Shown here one piece after another: positions 6,594 through 13,585 of a stretch of 15,097 bases of DNA. Numbering within the stretch: position 1 is the stretch's first letter; each line of letters opens with the position of its first letter. The DNA comes from an uncultured Collinsella sp. (GTDB lineage: Bacteria; Actinomycetota; Coriobacteriia; Coriobacteriales; Coriobacteriaceae). The position numbers and the translations under genes are program-made. The stretch covers positions 1-15,097 of the forward strand of contig CAAEOE010000086.1 in the NCBI GenBank assembly GCA_900757505.1, written 5' to 3'. Below the pieces are notes generated by a model. It worked only from the letters and a program-made list of their open reading frames with translations. It ran no database searches and was not told the origin of the DNA.

Positions 6594-8501
6594 ATGAAGC
6601 AACTCAGCAAAAGGCAACGAGATATCGTCAGGCTGATCGGAACGGCAAACTCGCCAACAACCGGTATTGAACTTGCCAATGCGCTTAACGTGTCGCTCCG
6701 GACGATTCAGAATGAAATAAAAAGAATCAATTTCGAATCCCCTGTTATTACGAGTTCAAACGAGGGCTATCGTCTTTCCCGTGATTTTGATCCAAGTGAC
6801 GCTTTCGAACAGCGCCCATTATTCGAGAGGCAAACTGACGAGCATGTTCTGCTTCGACTGATCACCAATCGAAGCGGTCAAATCACTGTTGACGACCTCT
6901 CGGAATACCTCTTTATGAGCTCCTCAACTGTTGAAAGAAAGCTTCGTCAAGCCCGAAGTCGCATTGAGACTTTTGACCTCGCGATAATCAAGCGCCAAGG
7001 TAAGATTTACCTAGAAGGAACCGAAGTTAATAAGCGCAAGCTCATCTCGGCCCTAGTCGCCGATGAGGTCAACACTTCATTCTCGAATCTCGAGAGCATT
7101 GAAGCCTGGATTGGAGATCTCGATCTAGGCAGAATAAGAATCGCCGTCGAACGAGCACTCGGCGAGTACGAGATGCGCATCAAGCGCGGTTACGAGCAAA
7201 CGGTTCTCACCAACGTCGGAATCGCCGTGTATCGGATGCGCGGCGGATCGTATATCCGCGACTACCCCACCGTCGTAAGCAAGTCGATGATTGAAACGAC
7301 CATAGCCGAACGGTTCTTCGAGTTATATAAAGAGCATTACAAAATTACTCCAGGTCCGCCAGACATCTCCTATCTTGGCTCCCTGCTCCTTGGCCAAATA
7401 GAAGCCCTTGACCAAACAAACAACGGAACCAAAGTCTCCCAATGGTCGAGCCCCAATGAATTTGTGAGCCATGTGCAAAACATTGTGAATGACGTTTTCG
7501 AATCGTTTCTCCTTCACCCAGAATCATCTCAGGCCCTCTTCACTTTTGCCATGCATGTGAATGCCTTAATAGACAGATGCCATGGATTCCAGTATGAACA
7601 GGCGGAAGCACTTGAAAACATCAAGATGGGCTGTCCCTTCATCTACGAACTGTCCGTCCTGATATCTAGGAAACTTGAAGACGAGTTCCAGATTCAGATA
7701 TCGAACGGAGAGCTAGGCTTCATCTGCCTTCATGTCGGCATGCTCATCGAAAGTCTCCTCACCGAGGACAAAGCGAAAATCAGGCTTGATTGCAGCGACT
7801 ACAAAGGGCTGTCCAATCAGCTTCGAGAGCAACTCGAGAGAAGGTTTTTCGACGTCGCAGTCATTCTCGATTCCGGCAGCGCGACAGACAACGCAATAGA
7901 GGGGCGCGATGCCGATCTCATCATCACCACTAAGCGAGTCGACAGCCGCGACCCGCGCATCGTCTCCATCTCGCCCTTCTGCACTTCATCTGATTTCCTG
8001 AAAATCGAAAGCGCTCTTGGTCAGTGGCATAGCAATTATCACGCAAGAAAAACAGAGAGATTGCTCAAACCATTTTTTGATGAGCAGCTCTTCTTCCTTT
8101 CTGACAGTCATCCTGAACTTGTTAACCGAAAGGACGTTATCGAGTTCCTCTCCGAGCAGATGCGGCAAATCGGTTATGTGCAAGGCGATTTTTGTGACTC
8201 CGTCTTGCAGCGCGAAAGCCTGTCTTCCACTTGCTTTTTTAACCAGTTCGCCGTTCCCCATTCCATCGAGATGAACTCCAACAAGACGGTCGCTTCGATC
8301 TTCGTCAGCCCAAACGGCATCTCGTGGGGTGAGGGACAGGCAAAAATCGTTATCTTGATTGCGGTGTGTAGGGAGGATCGGCAGCGATTCATGGAAATAT
8401 ACAATGCGCTCGTCAAATCCCTCTGCGACGAAATCAAAGCATCAAAAATGGCAAAGGCGCAATCCCTCGAAGAGTTCTTGGAGTTCATCACACTGAGATG
8501 A
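6594..8501 (+). CDS. licR: LicR/ManR-type PRD transcriptional activator with PTS IIB- and IIA-like domains
   Basis: DNA-binding regulator whose activity is set by PTS phosphorylation. It is expected to activate the divergent PTS operon when substrate is present. The 635 residues hold: N-terminal HTH (about 5-45); second Mga-like HTH (about 84-140); PRD1 (about 175-275); PRD2 (about 285-390); degenerate IIB-like domain with Cys400; and a IIA-Fru-like domain (about 488-635) with His556 in FAVPHS. PRD2 keeps both phospho-acceptor histidines (His321, His380). In PRD1 the equivalents are Asn207 and Leu264-266, so neither is present. Spacing matches Bacillus LicR closely. The ATG at 6594 has AAAGG 7 nt upstream; a TTG 33 nt earlier is less likely. 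The gene is visibly AT-richer than galK or the aldolase. The symbol licR denotes the architecture, not proven orthology. Confidence 0.92.
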   Translation: MKQLSKRQRDIVRLIGTANSPTTGIELANALNVSLRTIQNEIKRINFESPVITSSNEGYRLSRDFDPSDAFEQRPLFERQTDEHVLLRLITNRSGQITVDDLSEYLFMSSSTVERKLRQARSRIETFDLAIIKRQGKIYLEGTEVNKRKLISALVADEVNTSFSNLESIEAWIGDLDLGRIRIAVERALGEYEMRIKRGYEQTVLTNVGIAVYRMRGGSYIRDYPTVVSKSMIETTIAERFFELYKEHYKITPGPPDISYLGSLLLGQIEALDQTNNGTKVSQWSSPNEFVSHVQNIVNDVFESFLLHPESSQALFTFAMHVNALIDRCHGFQYEQAEALENIKMGCPFIYELSVLISRKLEDEFQIQISNGELGFICLHVGMLIESLLTEDKAKIRLDCSDYKGLSNQLREQLERRFFDVAVILDSGSATDNAIEGRDADLIITTKRVDSRDPRIVSISPFCTSSDFLKIESALGQWHSNYHARKTERLLKPFFDEQLFFLSDSHPELVNRKDVIEFLSEQMRQIGYVQGDFCDSVLQRESLSSTCFFNQFAVPHSIEMNSNKTVASIFVSPNGISWGEGQAKIVILIAVCREDRQRFMEIYNALVKSLCDEIKASKMAKAQSLEEFLEFITLR

Positions 8502-8532
8502 TGGGGGCACCGATTTCATCGATGCCCCCATC
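8500..8532 (+). terminator. Intrinsic terminator of the PRD regulator gene
   Basis: A perfect 10-bp stem (GATGGGGGCA at 8500-8509 with TGCCCCCATC at 8523-8532) begins inside the stop codon. An inner CGAT/ATCG stem continues it after one mismatch. A short T5 run follows at about 8546. It also marks the right edge of the less GC-rich PTS island. Confidence 0.75.
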
Positions 8533-8613
8533 AAGTTAATCAGCCTTTTTGGCAAATCGCGTCACACGTACTTTCGACGATTGTTCAACACGGCCGCCGA
8601 AATGCACTGCAAT

Positions 8614-9034
8614 CTAATCGTGATACTCGCCGCGATCCCACTTCTCGATGAACTCGTCAAAGAAGCGCTGGTCAGCTTGAGCCTCAGCGTCGGCCTTATT
8701 GCAGGCATCGATCTTGGCAATCAGGGCATCGCACTCGGGCGTGGACTCATACTCGGCCTCAAGGAACGCGAGCATGATGTCGGTCATCAGGAACTCGCCG
8801 GTGATCTTCCCGCCGAAGCCGATGACGTTGGCGTTGAGCTCGCGACGGGCGTACAGGGCGCTCGTCATGTCGCGGACCAAGGCGCAACGGGCGCCGAGAA
8901 CCTTGTTCACGAGTTGGTGATACCAATGCTGGCGCCGCACAGGGCCACGCCAAAGTCGGCCTTGCCGCTGGCAACAGCCTCGCCCACAGCCCTACCGTAG
9001 ATGGGATAGTGCGTATGGGTGTGGCCGTAAGGAC
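8614..9034 (-). pseudogene. lacB: Galactose-6-phosphate isomerase subunit LacB remnant, 5'-truncated and frameshifted
   Basis: LacB forms, with LacA, the isomerase that converts galactose-6-phosphate to tagatose-6-phosphate; an intact subunit has about 171 residues. Two adjacent frames together give LacB from about residue 38 to the end: first GPYGHTHTHYPIYG through CGASIGITN, then NKVLGARCALVRDMTSALYA to the LacB-typical end FFDEFIEKWDRGEYHD. The frames are separated near 8909-8911, where the first meets TGA; inserting one base (a G in TCG-TGAAC) would restore the reading. The N-terminal ~37 residues are gone, because at 9034/9035 the sequence switches to a DeoR gene on the other strand. The active-site loop is also altered (CGAS where LacB has CGTG). 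Non-functional as it stands. Confidence 0.87.
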
Positions 9035-9182
9035 CGCTCCACAAACGCCTGACCGTCTCCACGCAGGATCGCCGCATCAATGTCAATGTCGCTGCCAAGC
9101 AGGCCATCGCGCAAAGCGCCATCAAGCTCGTCAATGACGGCGACACGCTGCTCGTCGACTCGGGCACCACGGCGCTCGAGTT
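9035..9182 (+). repeat. 148-bp repeat, copy B, at the start of the DeoR fragment
   Basis: Partner of 1452-1599, in the same orientation and reading frame, with two differences (C to T and G to A). Its left end coincides exactly with the lacB/DeoR junction. Its right end is where similarity to the intact DeoR gene suddenly falls. Confidence 0.9.
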
Positions 9183-9645
9183 CGTCCGGCTCCTCGATCA
9201 GCGCGACGGTATCACCGTCATCACGGCAGACATTACCATTGCCGATTACATCGACGAGAGCATGCCCTCGGTCGATGTCGTCATGCTGGGCGGGGCGCTG
9301 CGCAAAGGCCATCGTTATTTGTACGGACCGCTCACCATGCAGGCGCTTCAAATGGTCCATGCCGATCTGGCCGTCATGTGCCCCGGCGCCTTTGTCTCCA
9401 GCTGCGGCTTTACGACCGACTTTCCCCAGATGGCCGAGACCAAAACGGCCATGATCGCCGCGGCCCATCAAAGCGTCGCCCTCATGGACGCCAGTAAGGT
9501 CAACGGACGTGGCATGTACCGTTTTGCCGAGCTGAGCGATGTCGACGCCATCGTGATGGACCGTGACCCCGATCATTCCGTCGCCACCTCAATCGCCGAG
9601 GCCACCGACAGCGCACGTCCAGCCCTCATCATCGCCGGCGCTTAA
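9035..9645 (+). pseudogene. DeoR-family regulator fragment lacking the DNA-binding domain
   Basis: The frame is open from 9031 to the TAA at 9643-9645 and encodes the DeoRC sensor domain. It begins at the residue matching position 84 of the intact regulator at 1202-2065 (LHKRLTVSTQDRR) and keeps DSGTTALEF, LGGALRKGH and LMDASK. The whole helix-turn-helix is missing. An in-frame TAA at 9028-9030 lies just upstream, and the first ATG (9262) would give only 127 residues, so no functional repressor is expected. The first 148 bp are almost identical to the intact copy, whereas the remainder is clearly diverged. It is fused head-to-head with the lacB remnant, which suggests an ancestral lacB/deoR divergent pair that lost its middle. 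Confidence 0.85.
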
Positions 9646-9650
9646 ACAAA

Positions 9651-9687
9651 AACCACCACAAAGGTGCCTGTCCCCTTTGTGGTGGTT
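9651..9687 (-). terminator. Terminator of the flavodiiron gene, carrying a REP-like core
   Basis: A perfect 14-bp stem (9651-9664 with 9674-9687; AACCACCACAAAGG with CCTTTGTGGTGGTT) closes a 9-nt loop. On the minus strand it is followed by more T, giving TTTTT, and it lies 33 nt beyond the flavodiiron stop codon, as an intrinsic terminator should. The minus-strand loop region reads GGGGACAGGCACC, a motif I recall from dispersed intergenic hairpins in unrelated bacteria. Confidence 0.75.
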
Positions 9688-9719
9688 GTGATGGTTGAGC
9701 GTCAAAAGTGAACGTGTCG

Positions 9720-10880
9720 CTACTTGGACAGCTCGTCGGCGAGGACCTCGATCTGAGCGCGCGAGGCGTCGTTGAGCGAGCCCAGCACAGTCACCTTGTT
9801 CTGCGTCAGGGTGATGTCCTTCATGCCCTCGAGCTCCTTGGTCATAACCTTGGCAGCTGCGGGCGCCCAGGAACCGGACTCGACAAGCGCTACGGTGCGG
9901 TTCTGGTAGGCATGCTCGGCGAGCGTGTGGATAAAGGTGCTCATGCACGGGAAGATCTCGCCCTGATAGGTAATGGAGGCGAGCACCAGGCGGTCGTAGC
10001 GGAACGCGTCCTCAACGGCCTCAGCCATATCATCGCGAGCCAAGTCAAAGACGGAGACCTTCTGGCCGCGGGCCTCGAGCGCAGATGCGAGTTCCTCAAC
10101 GGCAGCCTTCAGATGGCCATACACGCTCGCATAGGCAATCGTGATACCCTCGTCCTCGGGCTGGTAGCTCGACCAGGTGTTGTAGGTGTCGAGGTAATAG
10201 CCCAGGTTCTCGGTCAGCACGGGACCGTGAAGCGGGCAGATGATCTGGATGTCCAGATCGGCGGCCTTCTTGAGGACGGCCTGCACGAACTTGCCGAACT
10301 TACCGACGATGCCAAAGTAGTAACGGCGAGCCTCGCAGGCCCACCCTTCCGGATCCTCGATGTCGTTGGCGCCGAACTTGCCAAAGCCGTCGGCGCTAAA
10401 GAGCACCTTGTCGGTGGACTCGTAGGAGAAGAGCACCTCGGGCCAGTGCACGTTGGGGGCGCCGACAAACGTCAGGCTGTGGCCGCCCAGGTCAAGCACG
10501 TCGCCATCTTTGACGACCATCTTGCGCTCGGGGAAGTCGGTGCCAAAGTAGTTGACCATCATGCGGAAAGCACCCACGCTGGCCACAATCTGCGCCTGGG
10601 GATAGCGCTCCATAAAGGCGGCGATACCGGCGGAGTGATCGGGCTCCATGTGATGGACAACCAGGTAGTCGGGCGTACGGCCATCGAGCACGGCCTCGAG
10701 GTTGCCGAGCCACTCGTCGACAAAGCCAGCGTCAACCGAATCGGCGACAGCGATTTTATCGCCCAAGATAACGTAGCTGTTATATGCCATACCATTCTCG
10801 GACACATCGTACTGGCCCTCGAACAGGTCAATGTCGCGATCGTTGACGCCAATGTAGCGGATATCCTTGGTGATCTCCAT
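9720..10880 (-). CDS. fprA: A-type flavodiiron protein (oxygen/NO reductase)
   Basis: Cytoplasmic enzyme that reduces O2 to water and/or NO to N2O in anaerobes, receiving electrons from rubredoxin or a similar partner. It has 386 residues, typical of the core two-domain protein. The N-terminal metallo-beta-lactamase-like domain carries the diiron ligands His77, Glu79, Asp81 and His82 (HMEPDH), then His145 (NVHWPE), Asp164 (SADGFG) and His218 (PLHGP). The C-terminal flavodoxin domain (about 247-386) has the FMN loop ASVYGHL (251-257). No rubredoxin or extra C-terminal module is fused. The ATG at 10880 is chosen over an upstream in-frame start because AGGAGG lies 9 nt before it and the family N-terminus begins here. 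It is monocistronic, with its own promoter and terminator. Its place between sugar genes probably has no functional meaning. Confidence 0.93.
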   Translation of the reverse strand: MEITKDIRYIGVNDRDIDLFEGQYDVSENGMAYNSYVILGDKIAVADSVDAGFVDEWLGNLEAVLDGRTPDYLVVHHMEPDHSAGIAAFMERYPQAQIVASVGAFRMMVNYFGTDFPERKMVVKDGDVLDLGGHSLTFVGAPNVHWPEVLFSYESTDKVLFSADGFGKFGANDIEDPEGWACEARRYYFGIVGKFGKFVQAVLKKAADLDIQIICPLHGPVLTENLGYYLDTYNTWSSYQPEDEGITIAYASVYGHLKAAVEELASALEARGQKVSVFDLARDDMAEAVEDAFRYDRLVLASITYQGEIFPCMSTFIHTLAEHAYQNRTVALVESGSWAPAAAKVMTKELEGMKDITLTQNKVTVLGSLNDASRAQIEVLADELSK

Positions 10881-10917
10881 CAGGCAAAGCCTCCTAGATA
10901 GACAAAAGAACCCGTCT

Positions 10918-10928
10918 ATCATAGCACT
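10918..10928 (-). promoter_or_regulatory. Extended -10 promoter of the flavodiiron gene
   Basis: On the minus strand TATGAT (10923 to 10918) is preceded by TGC, the extended -10 element; no good -35 is seen 17 bp upstream. A start near 10912 would give a leader of about 30 nt containing the AGGAGG ribosome site. Confidence 0.55.
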
Positions 10929-11009
10929 CGCCCTCGTAGCTACGGCTATCTGCCAGCATCCTTACCGATTGTTATTGATGCGGAATATACCGCTTTTGAC
11001 CTGCAAAAA

Positions 11010-12041
11010 CTATACGCGAGGCTCTGCCGTGGTGTGCCGAACGATGAGCTTGCCCGGAATACGAATGGCAACAGTCTTGCCCGTTGCCCCCGCCTTGGGA
11101 ACCGCGTGCTCGAATACCTCGCGTCCGCGCTGATGTAGATCGAATCGCACGGTCGTGAGCTCGTTATGCGCGACAAAGTCGTCGAGCGAGTCATCGACGC
11201 CCACCACGCTCACGTCCTCGGGCACACGCAATCCGCTGTCGCGCAACGCAGCGATCGCACCGTTTGCCATCTGGTCATTTGCCGCGTAAATCGCCGTCAT
11301 GGTGCGGTCGTGCTCAGCCAGATATCTGCCGGCTTCGTAACCGCTGTTGGCAGACCAGTCGCCCTCGAGCGGTTCAGCCGGCTCGATGTGCTTACGCTCG
11401 AGCGCATCCTGCCAGCCGGCGCGACGGAACTGTTCGTCAATCGAAAAGGACGGGCCGCCGATAAAGCGAATCTGTTCATGTCCCAGCTCAAACAGATGAT
11501 TCATGAGCAACAGCGAGCAGCCGTAATGATCGGAGTCAACCGTAGTCACCCGCGGGTGCGCATACATGGTAACGATGACCGTGCCAATACCCGGCAACGG
11601 ATCGAACGTCTCAAAATCGGGAGCCATACGGCTCATGCCGATAATGATGCCGTCCACGGGCAGCGCGGCCATACGACGTGTTGCCTCGGCAAGAGAGAAT
11701 TCCTCGGTCTTGGACATCTCGACCAGTGTGATGGCGCAATTATGCTCGCGAGCAGCGCTGGCGATGCCGTCAATCATTGAGAGGTTGCCAAACTTGGTGA
11801 CATCGTTGACGCACAGGCCGACCGAATGGTAACGGCCGTCACGCAACGAACGGCCGGCATAGCTCGGACGGAAGCCGAGCTCTTGCATAGCGGCTTGCAC
11901 GCGCTGGCGCGTCTGTTCGTTAACGTTGGGCAATCCGTTGGCAACGCGCGAAACCGTCTGTTGCGAAACACCGGCAGCGCGGGCAACGTCGGCCATGGAT
12001 ACCGGACGCGTACCCGTATCGTTGGAAGGGCGCCTTGCCAC
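11010..12041 (-). CDS. LacI-family transcriptional regulator, probable repressor of galKT
   Basis: DNA-binding repressor of the LacI/GalR family. The 343-residue length is normal. The N-terminal helix-turn-helix is SMADVARAAGVSQQTVSRVAN (about 15-35), followed by the hinge region (RSLRDGR, 64-70) and a periplasmic-binding-protein-like sensor domain. Landmarks include VDGIIIGMSR, TTVDSDHYG, LGHEQIRFIGGP, AIYAANDQMANGAI and PEDVSVVGVDD. The start is GTG at 12041 with AAGGTGA upstream; the frame continues to a GTG at 12101, but that part lacks family similarity. It is divergent from galK, and the shared 338-bp region has three copies of a probable operator, one near its own leader and two near galK. 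This points to autoregulation and control of galactose genes. The effector (galactose or a derivative) is inferred. Confidence 0.92.
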   Translation of the reverse strand: MARRPSNDTGTRPVSMADVARAAGVSQQTVSRVANGLPNVNEQTRQRVQAAMQELGFRPSYAGRSLRDGRYHSVGLCVNDVTKFGNLSMIDGIASAAREHNCAITLVEMSKTEEFSLAEATRRMAALPVDGIIIGMSRMAPDFETFDPLPGIGTVIVTMYAHPRVTTVDSDHYGCSLLLMNHLFELGHEQIRFIGGPSFSIDEQFRRAGWQDALERKHIEPAEPLEGDWSANSGYEAGRYLAEHDRTMTAIYAANDQMANGAIAALRDSGLRVPEDVSVVGVDDSLDDFVAHNELTTVRFDLHQRGREVFEHAVPKAGATGKTVAIRIPGKLIVRHTTAEPRV

Positions 12042-12133
12042 AAAATCACCTTCGCTCTCGCAGGATCTGAATAGTGCGAATGTCGGCCCGGGCAGAAACA
12101 CACCCCGCGCCGAAGCCCGCTATCGTCGGACGC

Positions 12134-12147
12134 ATGTTAACGTACTC
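12134..12147. promoter_or_regulatory. Operator copy 1 (LacI-type), in the leader of the LacI-family gene
   Basis: ATGTTAACGTACTC shares TGTTAACGTACTC (13 bp) with copies 2 and 3, and has the central ACGT typical of LacI-family sites. It lies just downstream of the minus-strand -10 (TATAAA, 12180 to 12175), where binding would block transcription of the regulator itself. Confidence 0.6.
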
Positions 12148-12174
12148 TACTTTTTCAATCCGCAACTCTTCTGC

Positions 12175-12180
12175 TTTATA
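12175..12180 (-). promoter_or_regulatory. -10 box of the LacI-family gene
   Basis: TATAAA on the minus strand (12180 to 12175), with only a weak -35 (TGAACG, 12203 to 12198) 17 bp upstream. The predicted start is near 12168, giving a leader of about 125 nt that contains operator copy 1. Confidence 0.4.
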
Positions 12181-12253
12181 AGTCCATACAGCAGTACCGT
12201 TCACGGCTGTATTTCTACCGATTACCAGATTCTCAAAAAGTGACAAGCGTTGT

Positions 12254-12272
12254 GTTATGAGTACGTTAACAT
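12254..12272. promoter_or_regulatory. Operator copy 2 (LacI-type), overlapping the galK -35 box
   Basis: Read on the minus strand this site is TGTTAACGTACTCATAAC, identical over 18 bp to copy 3 but in the opposite orientation. It covers the TTAACA -35 element of the predicted galK promoter. Confidence 0.7.
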
Positions 12273-12294
12273 AGCCCGTAACGTGCGGTATCGT
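12266..12294 (+). promoter_or_regulatory. Predicted galK-galT promoter
   Basis: TTAACA (12266-12271), a 17-bp spacer, and TATCGT (12289-12294). The start would be near 12301, giving a leader of about 80 nt. Operator 2 overlaps the -35 and operator 3 lies about 20-38 bp past the start, an arrangement that suits repression. A separate dyad, CGTGAAC-n5-GTTCACG (12292-12310), sits at the start site. Confidence 0.55.
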
Positions 12295-12320
12295 GAACAC
12301 TTGGTTCACGCCGCTTCAAG

Positions 12321-12338
12321 TTGTTAACGTACTCATAA
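12321..12338. promoter_or_regulatory. Operator copy 3 (LacI-type), between promoter and galK
   Basis: TTGTTAACGTACTCATAA within the 18-bp match TGTTAACGTACTCATAAC (12322-12339). It lies about 40 bp before the galK start codon and is inverted relative to copy 2, with about 67 bp between them, so looping or cooperative binding is possible. Confidence 0.7.
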
Positions 12339-12379
12339 CGACGCAAAACTCGCCCGTGCGCACCAAGGAAAGGACTTCC

Positions 12380-13585
12380 ATGACCACCCCCGACGAAAAG
12401 ACATTCGCCACGCTCACCAAGCTGTTCGAGGAGGAGTTTGGCCCCATCGGCGACCGCCAGGTGCTCTACGTGCACGCGCCCGGCCGTTCCGAGATCAGCG
12501 GCAACCACACCGACCACGAGGGTGGCCACGTTATCGCCGGCTCGCTCGATGTCGCCGTCGACGGCATCGCCGTGGCAACCGATTCCAACAAGGTTCGCGT
12601 AGCCGACGAGGGCTATCCCACCTTTGAAATCGCGCTCGACACGCTAGGCGTTCAGGAGTCCGAGAAGGGCACGTCCGCAAGCCTCGTGCGCGGTATGGCC
12701 CACGAGATTGCAGCCCTTGGCGTTGAGCCTCACGGCTTCGATTTCGCCTTCACCTGCTCCGTCCCCTCGGGCGGCGGCCTTTCCAGCTCCGCTGCCGTCG
12801 AGGCCGCATACGGCCGCGCCATGGAGACGCTCTGGGGCGCGCCCGCCATTGAGCCCGTCGCGCTCGCGCAGATGAGCCAGCGCACCGAGAACAACTACTA
12901 CGGCAAGCCCTGCGGTCTGATGGACCAGGCCGCCGTGTGCCTGGGTGGCCTCGCCTACATGGACTTTGAGGACCAGGCTCAGCCTAAGACCCAGAAGCTC
13001 GAGCTCAACTATGAGGATCACGGTTATGCGCTTGTGCTCGTTAAAGTGGGCGCCGACCACGTGGCCGCCACCGACGACTACGCCGCCGTTCCGCGCGAGA
13101 TGCAGGACGTTGCCGCCGAGTTTGGCAAGGCACGCCTGTGCGAGGTAAACGTTGCCGACTTTGACGCCAAGCTCCCCGAGCTGCGTGCCAAACTGGGCGA
13201 CCGTGCCTGCCTGCGCGCCGTTCACTACTGGTACGAGAACGGCCTGGTCGACAAGCGCTGGGCAGCTCTGAACGCCGGCGACATCGACCAGTTCCTGGTC
13301 CTGACGCGCGAGTCCGGCGCCAGCTCTGCCATGTACCTGCAGAATGTTGTTGCCAAGCTGGGTTCCGAGCAGCCTTCCATGTATGCCCTGGCGCTGGCCG
13401 AGCACGTGCTCGACGGCCGCGGCGCCGTCCGTATCCACGGTGGCGGCTTTGGTGGCACCATCCAGGCCTTCGTGCCGCTCGATCTGGTCGACACCTTTAT
13501 TACCAAGATGAACAGCTGGCTGGGCGAGGGTTCTGCCCGCCACTACGCAATTTCTGACAAGGGGGCTTATGCGGCATGGCTGTAA
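12380..13585 (+). CDS. galK: Galactokinase
   Basis: Phosphorylates alpha-D-galactose to galactose-1-phosphate with ATP, the first committed step of the Leloir pathway, in the cytoplasm. It is a GHMP-superfamily kinase of 401 residues. The galactokinase signature is present in a variant form, GRSEISGNHTDHEGG (35-49); classical enzymes read GRxNxIGEHxDY. The ATP loop is SVPSGGGLSSSAAVE (127-141), the catalytic Asp is probably Asp182 in CGLMDQ (178-183), and the C-terminal motif is IHGGGFGGT (352-360). Arg36 matches the conserved catalytic arginine. The frame is open from 12293, but the ATG at 12380 is preceded by AAAGGA at 5 nt and starts the conserved protein. It overlaps galT and is controlled from the operator-rich region shared with the LacI-family gene. 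The variant signature is a known subgroup form, so function is not in doubt. Confidence 0.95.
   Translation: MTTPDEKTFATLTKLFEEEFGPIGDRQVLYVHAPGRSEISGNHTDHEGGHVIAGSLDVAVDGIAVATDSNKVRVADEGYPTFEIALDTLGVQESEKGTSASLVRGMAHEIAALGVEPHGFDFAFTCSVPSGGGLSSSAAVEAAYGRAMETLWGAPAIEPVALAQMSQRTENNYYGKPCGLMDQAAVCLGGLAYMDFEDQAQPKTQKLELNYEDHGYALVLVKVGADHVAATDDYAAVPREMQDVAAEFGKARLCEVNVADFDAKLPELRAKLGDRACLRAVHYWYENGLVDKRWAALNAGDIDQFLVLTRESGASSAMYLQNVVAKLGSEQPSMYALALAEHVLDGRGAVRIHGGGFGGTIQAFVPLDLVDTFITKMNSWLGEGSARHYAISDKGAYAAWL

Noticed and set aside
8581..9000. 139-codon plus-strand open frame over the lacB remnant
   Set aside because: It is antisense to recognisable LacB sequence; no start signal or similarity was seen.
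9708..10901. 397-codon open frame on the plus strand opposite the flavodiiron gene
   Set aside because: The minus strand holds all diiron ligands and the flavodoxin domain; the plus-strand product is low-complexity (rich in Val, Leu, Gly, Ala, His) as shadow frames are.
10970..10990. GCGGAATATACCGC dyad downstream of the LacI-family gene as its terminator
   Set aside because: The stem is only four GC pairs and the T run follows it on the plus strand, which is the wrong strand for that gene.
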